Position numbers and translations under genes: made by a program
Shown: positions 25,000-36,066 of the stretch, one piece after another
Layout: each line of letters begins with the position of its first letter
Numbering within the stretch: the first letter of the stretch is position 1
Assembly (NCBI RefSeq): GCF_964355755.1
Contig: NC_092674.1
Coordinates: 9,865,001-9,929,000, forward strand
Reading direction: 5' to 3'
Origin: Antedon mediterranea
Taxonomy: Eukaryota > Echinodermata > Crinoidea > Comatulida > Antedonidae
Length of the DNA stretch: 64,000 nucleotides
The notes under the pieces: generated by a model
The model's input: only the letters and a program-made list of their open reading frames with translations
Database searches by the model: none
Told to the model about the DNA's origin: nothing

Positions 25000-25130
25000 A
25001 GAATTATTATTATTATATAATCAATCAATTATAGTACAGTATCGGCTGTAATTTTGATTTTTCCTGCCTCAAAATTCGAACAATACAATGTTATTTTTTG
25101 TTTAGTAAACATTTCTATTTTGTTTTGCAG

Positions 25131-25210
25131 CTTTGTCTTGTTACCCTGTCATTATTCTACACACTGCTTGATCTCAACTGTGAAGACGTGATGATGCAAT
25201 TAATTCTAAG
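25131..25210 (+). CDS. FHIP1: FHIP1 coding exon
   Basis: An 80-nt exon (acceptor TTTTGCAG, donor GTACAG) encodes LCLVTLSLFYTLLDLNCEDV then MMQLIL, and ends with two bases of an Arg codon (phase 2). The next exon supplies the third base. The vertebrate FHIP1 counterpart (SLSLFRTLLNLSCEDVLLQL) is recognisable. Confidence 0.93.
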
Positions 25211-25273
25211 GTACAGTATAACAATTAAGAGATCAGATGTTTTTGAAGACATAAGTGTAACTGACTATTATTC

Positions 25274-25450
25274 TAAAGCTGTTTATGTCTACACTATCAA
25301 AATAGTTTAACAAAAATTAGTGTGATGTGCCCAAATATGGTGGTGATATGCTCAAATATGGTAGTGATATGCTCAAATATGGTAGTGATATCATGGGTAT
25401 GGGCACATCACATTTGTCACATGAAGTTTGATAGTGTAGACAGAGCTTTA
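25274..25450. mobile_element. MITE with internal tandem repeats
   Basis: The ends are inverted: TAAAGCTGTTTATGTCTACA with CACTATCAAA on the left, and TTTGATAGTGTAGACAGAGC with TTTA on the right. A second paired block is GTGATGTGCCCA/GGGCACATCAC. Between the arms, ATATGCTCAAATATGGTAGTG is repeated about three times in 22-bp steps. Confidence 0.75.
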
Positions 25451-25929
25451 AGCTTTAAAAAATAGTCTTGTAATCACTAGTAATCTTTACTGAGTGTTTC
25501 TGCCTTAACATATCTGCAAAAAAATGTATTGTGAGTTGAAGTCGCATTCTATTCTTATTTACATGGAGGCAGGTCAATGCATTAAATCATCCTTATAGCT
25601 AGTAGGTAGACACTAATTACTCCAGTACAAAAATGGTAACTCCCTGTGAATCATAAGGTACAGCTTTGATAAAGAAAATCCATTGATTTACACGAGCACT
25701 TAAATTGACATTTCTATCCTACTAATGTTTCAGTCTTGGCAAGATTAATACATCAATCTCAATGGTGGATTATGTTCAAAACATCAACTGTTAAACTTTT
25801 TTCTTTTGATGAAGAGCTGTATATCCTAAGTCCAATTGCTGTTTACACACAATTGAAAATTGATCGATTATTCAATTTTTTTTATACACAATCATTTTAT
25901 TTAAAGAAATTAAAATAGCTAATGGTATA

Positions 25930-26190
25930 TTATAACCCTATTAAGGGGACACTTTGGAACCCAACAAGGTGTACCTTTAATAGGGTTTTCCTCTGAATAG
26001 AGTTTGGCTATAGTTTAAAAAACTAATATTTCCCCTAGTTTGTTTTGCAAGACAATGTCACCAGAATTGTGGTGTCTGCTAAAAAGAGTTGACTGTAGTG
26101 TAAAAAAATATAATATTTCCCATCATTTGTTTCAAGTGTCCACTTAATAGGGGTTTCCCTGAATAGGGGTATTCCCTAGTAAAGTCATGT
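25930..26190. repeat. GGGGACAC-type dispersed repeat
   Basis: The blocks ATTAAGGGGACACTTTGG, CCTTTAATAGGGTTTTCC and CCCTGAATAGGGGTATTCCC recur in the related stretches at 6018 and 53156. It is non-coding. Confidence 0.55.
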
Positions 26191-26288
26191 AGCTTCAAAT
26201 ATTTTGAATTACTGTATAATTAATAAAACAATAATTCATAGACAGCATTCATTGCATCCTTTTAAACCAATATTTGTTTATTTTATAG

Positions 26289-28084
26289 ACACCTTGTACC
26301 TTGTACACATTTGATGGTGAGCCAAAGAAAGTCTGTAAAGGATGTCGATCTTGATGGACGTTGTGCTAAGAAATTCTTATCCTTGTCGCCAGACTGCTGC
26401 CAAACAAAAGTGAATCCCATAAATGGGGTAGATAAACAGTTACACACCAAACCAGTGGTGAAGGATTCCTCTAACAAACAAATCCAGAAAAGAAGTAATC
26501 CTGATCTTACAAACGATTCAGTTTTACTAACGAAGAAGAGCGAAGTTGTTCTCGGAGGTTCTCCGCAACTTGACAAGCGTCTGATTGAGCAGAGAAAGCA
26601 TAGCGAGTCTCAGTCATCTAGTGGGTCTAGTAGTTGGAGTCAATCCGTGAATGGTTTTGACGATATCACCGATGAAACTTTATCAGACTTTGTCACTTGT
26701 CATAATGAATATTTACAGGATGCAAGTGTCGGTATATACAATTGCGTGCATGGTTGTCAGACATGGAGCGCCCCCTATGATGGGGAGAACCCACGTCCAA
26801 TGAGCCATGGACATGATAATGACAGCATATCCTCATCAGAAGGACGCGCATTGAACACGTCACGCTCAAACAGTCCCGTTGAACGTTCAAACAGTTTTAT
26901 CCGTACGCCAGAATCTGCCCGTAAAGGCTCATTATCAAGCCTAAGTTCCAGTTTTTCAGAATGTAGGTCGTTGCCTTTGGGAACAGGATTTGAAGGAAAT
27001 ACAAGTCCGAGATTGCCACGTGGATCTGACCCAATTGTCCAGGAAACGATACGCGATATTTTAACATTTAAAATCGGTTCAGAACCTTCTGATGACAATA
27101 AAACTATTGAATTAGTCGATTTGAATTCGAGTATTGAAGAGGTTTTGAACTATGACCGTGGGTCCACTACTCATGATAGAATTTCCACCAGTAGCGACCG
27201 CAAAGAAGAGTTGCTCTTAAAAAAACCTCGGTCAAAAAGTTTAAATGAAAGAGTTCAATTGACTGAACAAAATACACACATTAATGGAGTAAGTCATTCA
27301 GATTCTGTTAGCCCTCCAAAACAACGAGCTAGCACTCTAACATTGTCACCTAAAGGCCAAGTAAAACGGTTCAATCAGTTTGAAGGCTTCAGCTCAAAGT
27401 ATGACCAAACCCAGGATGGTACTTCTCTGTCAAAATGGTTGAACAAGTTGGGAGAAGATGGTAGTAGCGAGCATTTACACCTTGCAGAAGACGAGAACAC
27501 TGATACGTTGGAAAGAACGCTAAGCCGTAATGAGTCCATGAATGATGATGTGCAAGTGTTTTGGAATTACGATTCAGATTTTGATATGTCGTCCAAAAAT
27601 GATCAACAATCGGAATCTAATGAGGCCGAGAAGATTTTAACTGCCTTAGGATTTAATATCAACAAAGAGTATGTTGGTAGTCCAAAGACAGGAAGGCCTA
27701 AACTCGGAACATTGAGCAGCGTTAGTTCAATGAGCGAATCCGATTGGGAACTCGATGGACCGATTTCTCCAGTACAGAACGGGATGAATTCACCTCTGCA
27801 GGATAAACGACGTAAACTTCCTAACATTCCAACACATAGCTCACCGCTGCCAGGGCGTGGAATCTTATCGAAACAACCAAAGAAAAAGCTGCAAATTAAC
27901 GGCAACCTGCTTGATGATCTGGATTTTGAGCAGGAGCTTGGTAAACCTCGGGAATCAACGCTGGATGCTATTATGCCGCATCTTGCTCCTGAATCCATCA
28001 TATCGGGACCATTGCTTCCTACGCCTCTTATTCAACAAGTTATGTTTAGCCCGATTAAGAATAACCCGCTAACCCCATCAACAG
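26289..28084 (+). CDS. FHIP1: FHIP1 large central exon (FTS and Hook-interacting protein)
   Basis: FHIP1 proteins bind FTS (AKTIP) and Hook and tie the dynein-dynactin motor to early endosomes (family knowledge). This 1796-nt exon joins 25210 (phase 2) to 32134 (phase 1). It opens HLVPCTHLMVSQRKSV then KDVDLDGRCAKKFLSL, matching the vertebrate 'YLVPCNHVM...VRDVDLYGRAADKFLSL' block. The middle 400 or so residues are low-complexity and rich in Ser, Asn and Asp, as in other members. A conserved NEYLQDASVGIYNCVHGCQT with TWSAPYDGE lies near 26706-26790. The end, PTPLIQQVMFSPIKNNPLTP, leads into the next conserved domain. The eight visible exons sum to 981 codons, so the gene appears intact from here to the stop. 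Reading past the GTAAGT donor at 28085 would add a spurious tail. Confidence 0.95.
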
Positions 28085-28428
28085 GTAAGTGTTGTCACTT
28101 TGTATTTTCAACGCCTGTATTTTATGTCTATTGCACGTTTACCAAGATTAATTTTTAGTGATCTCAAATTTCTTTAATGTAAAACTGAAAGGTAGGTAGG
28201 GGCGTCTTTTATGGACAAGCGGTTTTATACACTTTTTCTTCTAAAACTTGGGTGATGTCATCACTACTGAGAGGAAAAGGCCTTTCAGTTTATCTAGGTA
28301 AGATAGGCACGTAGTATAGACAAAATATTAATGCCACTTCTGGTTTGTGTATTTTGTGTAAACCCACGAATGTCTGGTTTTGGAGAAGTTTCCTTGGCAT
28401 AGGGAGGTATACTAGTTGGCAGTAATAG

Positions 28429-28568
28429 CAATGGCGTAATGGCTATGAGCTATCACTGGCTAAACCCTGGGGCCCAGAGCTTAAGGGGCCCAGCATTAAC
28501 AGCCCTAATGCAGCTACCCAGCTTTAAGGGCCCCTTAGGAGTGGAATTTTTCATGCATTACGCCATTG
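28429..28568. mobile_element. Short MITE, CAATGGCGTAAT termini
   Basis: The 140-bp element starts CAATGGCGTAAT and ends with the complement ATTACGCCATTG. Inside, CTTAAGGGGCCC and TAAGGGCCCCTTA are themselves inverted. Relatives at 29254-29368 and 31660-31800 keep the GCAGCTACCCAGC/GCTGGGTAGCTGC block in different orientation and have lost clean ends. Confidence 0.75.
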
Positions 28569-29253
28569 AGCAATATGTAAATTGTTGGATAAACGAATAA
28601 ATTATTCTTATAATAGTATATTTCAAATCTGTGGTGATGATTATGCACACAAATTTAATTTTATTTATTCTTTTACAGTAGCACATAAATGTGAATATCT
28701 CAATGTGCTGTACAGTAAAATCAGACCAAAAAAACAAGAGTAAAGTAAAACAAAAAAGTAAACCTGTACTAAAAATATAATTTTATATCCTCATACCCAA
28801 TGACATATATTTTGTAATATGTAGGTGAATTCAGCCTACTCACCATCTCAAGTAAGAATCTAACATAATAAGATCTGTTAGATTTAATCATGATTTGTTA
28901 TTGAAGTTTTAATTGACAGATTACCGTTTGTCGTCATTGATGAATTTCTTTTGCGGTATTACTCAATTTAAAGTATAGCTAGATATAGGCATCTGCCGAG
29001 TGCCAATAAAAGTGTCAACTCAATGAAATTATTTATGTGTTCATATCTGTCAAATCAATTGATGTGTTTACATTTATTTTGTATTATTTAAGGCTAGTAA
29101 AAATCTCCTAAATCCGATAATGTCTTTAACAAACTGTTAGATCAATTGATCAATAATAGATAGATATCATTTGCAGGGAAAATGAAACTGACTATACAGT
29201 CAGACATTGACAGATTTATCCAACAATTTACGTACTGTATAGCTTAGTGCTTT

Positions 29254-29368
29254 AATGCAGGGGAAAAATGCCCTTTAAAGCTGGGTAGCTGCATTGAGGC
29301 CCGCTCATATTCTGGGGCCCCTGGGTTTAGCCAGTTTTTGCTCATAACCATTACATAGCCATTACAGT
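29254..29368. mobile_element. Second copy of the CAATGGCGTAAT MITE
   Basis: It carries AATGCCCTTTAAAGCTGGG, TAGCTGCATTGAGGCCCG and GGGGCCCCTGGGTTTAGCCA, ending in ATAACCATTACATAGCCATT. This is the family seen at 28429, in the inverted orientation and diverged. Confidence 0.6.
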
Positions 29369-29468
29369 ACATACAATTCACTAGATTTGCACTAGAGAAG
29401 TCTAGACATGGGTGTTGGATTGTACTGATACCTCAATGTTGTTTTGAGTAGGTGCTGTGTTAAAATTA

Positions 29469-29742
29469 GGCTGGGTAGAAGGCTTTAAAAGAAATTCTGG
29501 GCTTAGGTGGAAGACTTCAAAATAACCTCTGGACTAGGTTGGAGACTTTAAAATAACCTCTGGGCTAGGTGGAAGACTTTAAAATAAACTCTAGGCTAGG
29601 TGGAGGACTTTAAAATAACCTCTAGGCTAGGAGGAAGACTTTAAAATAAGCTCTGGGCTAGCTATGTTGAAGATTTTGAAATAATCTCTAGGCTAGGTGG
29701 AAGACTTTAAAACAAGCTCTAGGCTAAGTGGAAGACTTTGAA
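29469..29742. repeat. 31-bp tandem repeat, about 8 copies
   Basis: The unit is GGCTAGGTGGAAGACTTTAA followed by AATAACCTCTA with substitutions. The right edge (GACTTTGAATGTGGG, CCACACCACCTCTTCCTAGCA) resembles 1709-1765, so the array may have grown inside a dispersed element. Confidence 0.8.
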
Positions 29743-30644
29743 TGTGGGTATCCACACCACCTCTTCCTAGCACAATTACATATTACAATTAATGTTTTAT
29801 AACTTAACATTTGCTCCATCAATTAAAAAATATCTCTTTATAAACCTTTATATATCATTGAATCATAGTTCATAATTTATTTAACAGTTCACTGGAGCTG
29901 GTCATAGGTTAATTCAAGTTCTAGATAGGAAATGGAAAGATATTAATATGCTACCTAAAATTAAAATTAATTTTACCAGGCCTTGCTTATACATTTTAGT
30001 TTCAAGGTTGGCTGTAAGGCCTAGCCTTAGAAGTGGACTAATCTGAATCATGGTCATTTGAAATTGAGCATAAACCAGGGCTGGATTCTCTGTCAAATAC
30101 AATAACATATTAAAATAGGAAGTTCAACCTGACAATGAGTCAATGACATCATAACATCTTGTCATTCATGCCACTGCACAACTTATCCCATGCCATGCAG
30201 TCATCTAATCAGCAATCTGAATACAGGAAACACAGGTGTTTTCTCAGCCATGGCCTATTTTTTTTTTTTTTTTAACTCCAATTATATTATATTGTTTATT
30301 CATTAATGACAGGTTATCAAGCTAAAATATTCTAATTTCTTTAATAAATGTCATCTAGACATAGATAAAGTTTATTGTCACATCTGTAAAATATTCAATG
30401 TGAGACTTGGCTCCTCATTACAATAAATTAAAACGTCTAGAAAAACATTATTACAGAAAAAAGATATATAAAAAAGTTGCAATATCAATAGGTTTAAAAA
30501 AATATGTCGTTAATGTTGTTAATGAATATGATCATTTAAACAATATTAATGTGAGAATTAAGTTATACAAACTAAACATTCAGCAAAATTTATTTAGTAT
30601 TTTAAATTTTTTTTATTTGACAAATAAGAGGAAACCATGGGTCA

Positions 30645-31140
30645 GTAATCAATCAATCAATCAATAATTTTTATTTCTCAAATAAAAACAAAAAACAGTT
30701 AACATTTTCTAAAAATAATAGATAATAAATGAGAAAAAGGGGTACCCCACAGGAAGCTTAAGCTTTAAAATGTGGGGTCCTGGCAACATAATTAAAGATA
30801 AGGTAAGGTAAGAAATATATATAATATATGATAATGAACATAAAAAGACATTTAACTTAACAAATGCAGTTATTATTTGACTTAAGACAGATATATGATC
30901 AACTTAAATATTAATAGTAGAAACAAGGTATTCATGTAGTTTGAACTTAAATGAAGATATAAAATTAATAATTTTAATTTCATCTGGTAAAGAATTCCAA
31001 ATTTTTGGTCCTTGAAAAGTTATATCATGCTTGCCCAACACAAAAGTGGATAAGGTACTATCTCTAGATAAAGATGAGTTATGATTTTAAAATGTACAAA
31101 TATGAAGAAGTACATTACATAGCTGTCAAAATTTATAGTT
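30645..31140 (-). mobile_element. 5'-truncated non-LTR retrotransposon (LINE)
   Basis: On the minus strand the segment holds the C-terminal coding end of a LINE ORF2-like protein (30904-31086). An untranslated part with GGACCCCACATTTTAAAGC and TGTGGGGTACCCC follows, then AATAAA and a (TTGA)n-type tail. Short 3' repeats and a lost 5' part are typical of CR1/L2/Jockey-group insertions, but I cannot assign the clade. Confidence 0.78.
30904..31086 (-). pseudogene. C-terminal fragment of LINE reverse-transcriptase protein
   Basis: The minus-strand frame reads 60 residues to a natural stop at 30904-30906. It includes FQGPKIWNSLPDEIK followed by INFISSFKFKLHEYL. The pattern GPKIWNSLPxEIKxxxxxxxFKxKLxxYL is the well-known last segment of animal LINE ORF2 proteins. 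An in-frame stop lies just upstream (31087-31089), so it is a dead remnant. Confidence 0.82.
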
Positions 31141-31659
31141 GTTTCCACTAGGCTCTGTTTTTTCCCCTCAATTCTATTGTCGATTTCAGCCTAATCACCT
31201 TATAGTGCAAGTTATTATTTTGAAAAAACAGTGTACAGAATAGAATCCAAGAACTGTTTCCTCTGTAGACTGTATTATATCCCTGTGCATAGAGCGATCT
31301 GTGCCAGGTAATATACTAACACCGTAATACTACGCCTGCTGTAGACACTTTGTCATTCATGAGTAACTTGGCGACTAGTCAACATGGAACTTAAGCGCGG
31401 AAGGATTTAATAGGAAACTGGGGCTTCGGGGAGGCAGTAGTGAAGCTAGACTTAAAGGGCAAGGAGTGTGCCAACAGCCTGCAAGCATTGAACTGATTAC
31501 CCTGAATTTACTGAGAGGGACTTTTTAGAAACCTCCCTGCTAGGGATACATAAATACTGTAGGCCTAACATCTGTTGCAAGGTGGCAACTTATAGGAGAA
31601 CTGTTGGAAAATAATGATTAAATATAGAAACACTTTTCATTACCATTTTTTCAAAATCA

Positions 31660-31800
31660 GTGGTGTAAACGCAGTGGGAAATGGCCCTTTGTTTAGACCT
31701 CCTAATGGGGTCTTGCAACACTGGGTAGTTGCATTGGGGCTGCTCATTCTCTGTGGCCCTGGGCTTACTGTAGCCAGTGAGCGCTTATGGCCGTTCTGAA
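31660..31800. mobile_element. Third copy of the CAATGGCGTAAT MITE family
   Basis: It contains GTGGTGTAAACGCAGTGGG, AACACTGGGTAGTTGCATTG, GGGGCTGCTCATTCTCTG and GGCCCTGGGCTTACTGTAGC, in the same order as 29254-29368. The ends are diverged. Confidence 0.55.
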
Positions 31801-32133
31801 TAAAATCTTTATTGAAAACAATGATTGTGATTATTAAGATTGACAATATAGTTGACCGGACATCCAATGCATGTATTATGTTATTTATCTCCACAGAGAA
31901 CTAAGCATACGGTCGACTGTGTCAATAAAACACTTTATTAGAAGCACAGTCGACCATGCTTATATAAAATATTAAATTACATGCATGGTTGATGGGGCCA
32001 TGACATGGTTTACCAGGCCATTGCCATAGTTACCAGTGTCAATAGTCATTTCGATTATCACTCCCTAAAACTAAGATCTCTCCCAAACCTCCAATATTAT
32101 AATTAATGTTATTATTTCTGTTCTTTATCACAG

Positions 32134-32312
32134 GTCCATTCATCAATGCAATATTCAACAAGCTAGACACTATGATGTCTAACTCGCTCTATGTCAACCT
32201 TTTGGTGACTGGTATCATCACAAGATTAGCCTACTATCCCCAGCCACTGATAAGATCATTTGTTCTGAATACCAATATTATTATGCAGCCAAGTGTTCGC
32301 TCTATGATTCAG
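32134..32312 (+). CDS. FHIP1: FHIP1 coding exon
   Basis: This 179-nt exon (acceptor TATCACAG, donor GTTTGT) completes a Gly codon and encodes PFINAIFNKLDTMMSNSLYV, then NLLVTGIITRLAYYPQPL and RSFVLNTNIIMQPSVRSMIQ. The vertebrate version is GPFM-xVLFxKLExMLQNSxYVNFLLTGL, so the C-terminal conserved domain is intact. It ends in phase 0. Confidence 0.95.
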
Positions 32313-32381
32313 GTTTGTTATCTTGATAAAGTTTATATGTTGAACTTTTACTGAAACCACCATTAACCACAAAAAACATAT

Positions 32382-32510
32382 GATTGATTGATTGAATTTA
32401 TTTGATGCTCAACATTAAAATAACAAACAGACAAAAGACAAAATAACGAGCATCAGGAACACTCATTAGGCCGGAAAAACCAGCCCATTTCCAATGGGGT
32501 CCAAAGTGCC
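32382..32510 (-). mobile_element. LINE-like 3' end
   Basis: On the minus strand it reads GGACCCCATTGGAAATGGGC, CGGCCTAATGAGTGTTCC, TGATGCTCGTTATTTTGTC, then AATAAATTCAATCAATCAAT. The GACCCCxxTGGAAA start and AATCAATC tail are usual for LINE 3' ends in invertebrates. No coding part remains. Confidence 0.6.
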
Positions 32511-33381
32511 TATTATCTTAACAAATCTTTGTAGACTTCTACTATGTTAGTGTATTTATGTTTTTGTTTACGTGTTTAATACACCATGGTAGAAGGTATG
32601 CTTTATTCAACAATATAATAAAATAATATGCAAGTAAAAAAATGATAAACCGGTATAAAAGCCTTAAGAATTTTTCCCAGGCCGTATAATGTTAAAACAT
32701 TTCCCCATGTTTGTTTCACAGATAAGTGTCCTTTTAATAGGGATGTTCCAAATGATAACGATACTATAATAGTACAGCTTAATATAAAACAGTATATATA
32801 AACATTGAAATTTAGACCTACCAATAATAACATATGAATTTAATTTAATTTTCATCATATGAACCTCTATGGTGGAAGCAAAGCGAAGCATAGAGTGTGC
32901 AAATAATAGTACACTTTGTATTTATTATCTTACTGTTTTGTTGACAAATCTGTACATTAAAGTTCACATTACTCAAACTGAGTTGACTAGTTTTGTGTCA
33001 ACCAATGTATTTGCTCACATGATTGATAACTTTGAGTTCTGATAAGATAAGTTTAATTGTTCAATAGATACTTTAACCATATGTATACGAGTGCCTGTTA
33101 AAAAGCCACCAAAAGAAAGAAGTGTATAACGTTTAAACTTATAACCTTTTTATATTTGCTGCATGAAATGTTACAAATTTAATAATCTTTTGAAGCTTTT
33201 TCGTCTTTTCAATACAAATAATTGAATGATATAACATAGTAGTTAACTCTGGTCCCCCACCCGCAACCAATCCCCTTCCCCCTTTCCCAGTTTTCAGATG
33301 TTTTTATAGGCCCATCTTCACACAGGCTAGAGAAACCATACAATTAAAATATCTTATCTGAGTGAATACCACTACAGCAAT

Positions 33382-33696
33382 GAGTGAGTGGCCAAGCGGT
33401 TAAGACAGTGGAACCGTAATTACGTAGCCATAACATCGGCAAGGGTTCGAGGCTCACTCACTCCATGGTTCTGGTGGTAGAACGAGTCTTCTCGGATAAG
33501 GACTATAAACCGTAGGTCCAGTGTACATATCTAGCTCGTGTGCACTTTAAAGAACCTAGTACATCTTTCGAGACGAATAGGGGGTTACCCCGGTGTATTA
33601 GTACATCACAGCCACTGATCACCAACTGGGCCCTCTGGGAGACCAGTCTTTGACTGAAGAGGTTACCCAGTATAAATATATATTTCAATCAATCAA
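33382..33696 (+). mobile_element. tRNA-derived SINE (copy 2)
   Basis: The head starts GAGTGAGTGGCCAAGCGGTT (A box) and has GGTTCGAGGCT (B box) at 33444-33454. GAGTGAG and CTCACTC form a seven-pair acceptor stem around an 80-nt class II (Ser/Leu-like) tRNA. A body and an AATCAATC tail follow. Copy 1 at 10802-11110 is the same family in inverted orientation. Confidence 0.9.
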
Positions 33697-33832
33697 TTTC
33701 AATTCAATCACTTGATGAATATAGCCACTGAAAATAAACTTAAAAGAAATCTAAATTTCATGAGTTTAGAATTCGTTCTGTTAGACTTTTAATGCTATTT
33801 TTTATTTTGATCACTAATTTTTTTCATTGCAG

Positions 33833-34043
33833 GTTTTAAGCTCAGTTCGAAATAAGTTGGATAGCTATGCAGGCACTGTTGACAATTTTGAGTACCTTCT
33901 GTTACGAGCCAAACGATATCTGTTTGCCCGAGAAGAGCTGGCATTCTCCACCCAACGTGGACGAGTATTCACGTTGAGGGAGGACCACTTCAGAGAAGAA
34001 CCTCCAAAAAAAAGTTCAACGTTGGATTCAAACGCCAACAAAT
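33833..34043 (+). CDS. FHIP1: FHIP1 coding exon
   Basis: A 211-nt exon (acceptor TTGCAG, donor GTACGT) encodes VLSSVRNKLDSYAGTVDNFE, then YLLLRAKRYLFAREEL and a polar linker with REEPPKKSSTLDSNAN. It starts in phase 0 and ends one base into a Ser codon. The vertebrate counterpart VLGSVKNKIE...LLxKAKKYLxAR is clear. Confidence 0.94.
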
Positions 34044-34970
34044 GTACGTATTCCATTTTATTTTGTGCCTAGCTTACCTGGATAAACCAATAATAGCCAG
34101 TGCTCTCCTGAAGGAGAGCTATGATATGAAAATTATGACGGTGGTTTGTTGGGGTGTGTCAATGTGTTTTTCTTGTTGGTGTTGGAATAGTCTATTAGTG
34201 CAGAGGGGTGCTCAATGAACTTTATTATTTTGTCTTATTTGTATTATTTTTGCTCTCCCTCGGGACAGTGTTGGCTATGTAATGCATCCAGGTAAGCTAG
34301 GCCTGATTAGACCACTAATACTGCTGTTCTTTGCAGAGTAATGTCATCACAGAGTTTAAATACCCTTTTCATAAAATTATAAATTCAGCATTATTCAAAA
34401 GCACTACCATTACAATTCTCAAATTAATTCCAGTGCATTGAAGGATATGCATAAATAAATGAAAGTTCTGTTTATAATATGTTTTTTTTAATGTCATCGT
34501 TAAAGCAAGCTTTCATAAATGAGCTACAAATAGTTGACTAAGGTGTGGAGTATGTGACATATTTCAAGACTGATGAAATAGTAGTTTTTAACATCCAGGC
34601 AACCACACCTGTTGTTAATGATCTAGATCAATAGTTCAAATCAACTATTTTAATATTAAGAATTAAAATTATTAATATTAGATTATGAAATGGCTTGCCC
34701 TATTTTATGTTAAAAGTGTGTTGTAGGCCTACAGGGTTTAGGACTTGCTAGGCTGCCTTATATGGTCGCCCTTGAATTGGTGCAACATGTTTACGCACGC
34801 AATTAAAATCTGATGATGAATGATTAAAGTTTGAACCATAGAATGTATTTCCCCTGGCCTTAACACAAAAACAAGGATTGAAAAAAATACTAATTATCTA
34901 TATTGTGACATTTATGTAAAGAAACTGTAGTAAATAAACCATAACTTTTTAAATTGTTTTATTTTTCTAG
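34044..34970 (+). other. FHIP1 intron of 0.9 kb
   Basis: A short inverted-repeat element (34068-34316) begins 24 bp after the donor. The rest (34320-34970) is AT-rich with no feature I can name, and ends in the acceptor TTTTTCTAG. Confidence 0.75.
34068..34316. mobile_element. MITE with CCTAGCTTACCTGGAT termini
   Basis: The left end TGCCTAGCTTACCTGGATAA is matched on the right by the complement of ATCCAGGTAAGCTAGGC. The inverted similarity extends about 50 bp (GAAGGAGAG/CTCTCCCTC). Fragments of the same end occur near 42840, 52628-52710 and 54408, giving a dispersed family. Confidence 0.78.
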
Positions 34971-35236
34971 CACGAAAATTAAGCATCACTGATCTGTTCC
35001 GCAGAGGAAAACGCAACAAATCTGTAAAAGCATCTGAAAAACAAAAACTCAAGTCAATCAAGGATGTTGAGAAAAACAAACAGGATTCAAAGGATCCGAG
35101 ATATGAGACGTTACGCACGAAGAACGCTGTTTACTGTGCTGTGGTGTTTGAAGAATTCTTAAAGGAACTGTCCGCTATCTGCCATGAACATGCAGTTTTC
35201 AACATGGAAGCCATGACCCTCAAACTGCCTCTGTAA
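34971..35236 (+). CDS. FHIP1: FHIP1 final coding exon
   Basis: The exon completes a Ser codon and runs 87 residues to TAA at 35234-35236. It holds a basic Lys/Arg-rich stretch (RKLSITDLFRRGKRNKSVKA), then YETLRTKNAVYCAVVFEEFL and KELSAICHEHAV. The last block corresponds to vertebrate KNAVYCAVIFPEFLKELAAI. The C-terminus ends shortly after this block, as in other members. Confidence 0.95.
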
Positions 35237-35400
35237 TGCATGATGGGTAAAATTGTTCACTCAACCATACGCTTTGTTTTTTTTCTCATTTAAATGAAAT
35301 ACAAATGGGTTTCAATCATGTTTTAGTCTTGTTTGAAAAAGAAAATGTACAATTTTGTCAAGTAGCTGTATGACACATTCCAAGAATGAACACTGGTAAT

Positions 35401-35438
35401 AATAAAACCACACTAAACTGAAAGCAGTACTCAATAAA
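35401..35438 (+). terminator. Probable polyadenylation signals of FHIP1
   Basis: Two AATAAA hexamers (35401-35406 and 35433-35438) lie about 165-200 nt after the FHIP1 stop and are followed by the T-rich tract CTTCTTTTTGGGATG plus a T-run. Alternative later sites such as 39023 could also be used. Confidence 0.45.
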
Positions 35439-36066
35439 CCATTTAAACTTCTTTTTGGGATGTTTTTTTTTTATTACAATATTTCCATACACTTTGTACA
35501 ACCTTGAATTTTTCTTCTTGTCATAGATGTGTTTAAGTTCACAGCAGATAAGTTTATTCTTTCATAATTTGGCTATACTTTTTATTATTCTTCATATTAG
35601 ATTTTTTTTTGTGGAATATACTTCTTTTTTAATACATTTTATATTGATTTGATTTGATTTTTTCTGGGTTTTAATATGATTTAAAAGTTTAGGAAATCCT
35701 TAATATTGAACTGATAATTTTTACTGTATACAAATGAAATTTGGATCCAAAACACATCATAATATACTCTTCAATTGCCATCTGAGGGCGCTATTTCATT
35801 TTAAGGGGGTGTGGCATGCTTTGTAGTGTCTGCCTACATACAGTCCAACCCAATGGTGGAGTTGTTGACATATAATGTATACATGATAACCAGTGCATTA
35901 TATATCTAAACCTATTAACTGTATGTGCCTTCTTTCTATAGTCAGTCTTTAGGATTAAGTCTAATCTAGGATTAACTTTAATCTATGCACTGGGTATCAA
36001 TACTTAATCCTTAATAATCACCTTGATACAACTTTCTGTAATGTATTCTTTACTATTTATCATAAG

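Larger units (their letters stand above)
17263..25130 (+). other. FHIP1 intron of 7.9 kb
   Basis: It contains a 45-bp minisatellite and its degenerate extension (17913-19035), the nested transposons (20953-22121), a LINE-like tail (24069-24197) and a small palindromic element (24888-24999). The stretches 19050-20900 and 22130-24060 are AT-rich. In them I see only a weak GGGGACAC-type fragment near 23145-23225. Confidence 0.75.
25211..26288 (+). other. FHIP1 intron of 1.1 kb
   Basis: The intron carries an inverted-repeat element (25274-25450) 63 bp after the donor, and a GGGGACAC-type repeat (25930-26190) about 100 bp before the next acceptor. The remaining 25460-25920 shows nothing recognisable. 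Confidence 0.75.
28085..32133 (+). other. FHIP1 intron of 4.0 kb
   Basis: It contains three copies of a short GGGGCCC-rich element (28429-28568, 29254-29368, 31660-31800), a 31-bp repeat array (29469-29742) and a truncated LINE (30645-31140). A weak inverted pair AAACTGAAAGG/CCTTTCAGTTT flanks 28171-28297. The region 31150-31650 has somewhat higher GC but no gene I recognise. Confidence 0.75.
32313..33832 (+). other. FHIP1 intron of 1.5 kb
   Basis: It includes a LINE-like tail (32382-32510), a possible GGGGACAC-type repeat (about 32650-32760) and a tRNA-derived SINE (33382-33696). The interval 32770-33380 shows nothing specific. Confidence 0.75.

Noticed and set aside
28085-28158. Extension of the large FHIP1 exon past GTAAGT
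   Set aside because: The sequence after CCATCAACAG has a consensus donor, and the next exon completes the Gly codon and continues the conserved domain.
33382-33461. Functional tRNA-Ser/Leu
   Set aside because: The acceptor stem pairs but the anticodon arm is decayed, and the same unit recurs at 10802-11110 with an attached SINE body.
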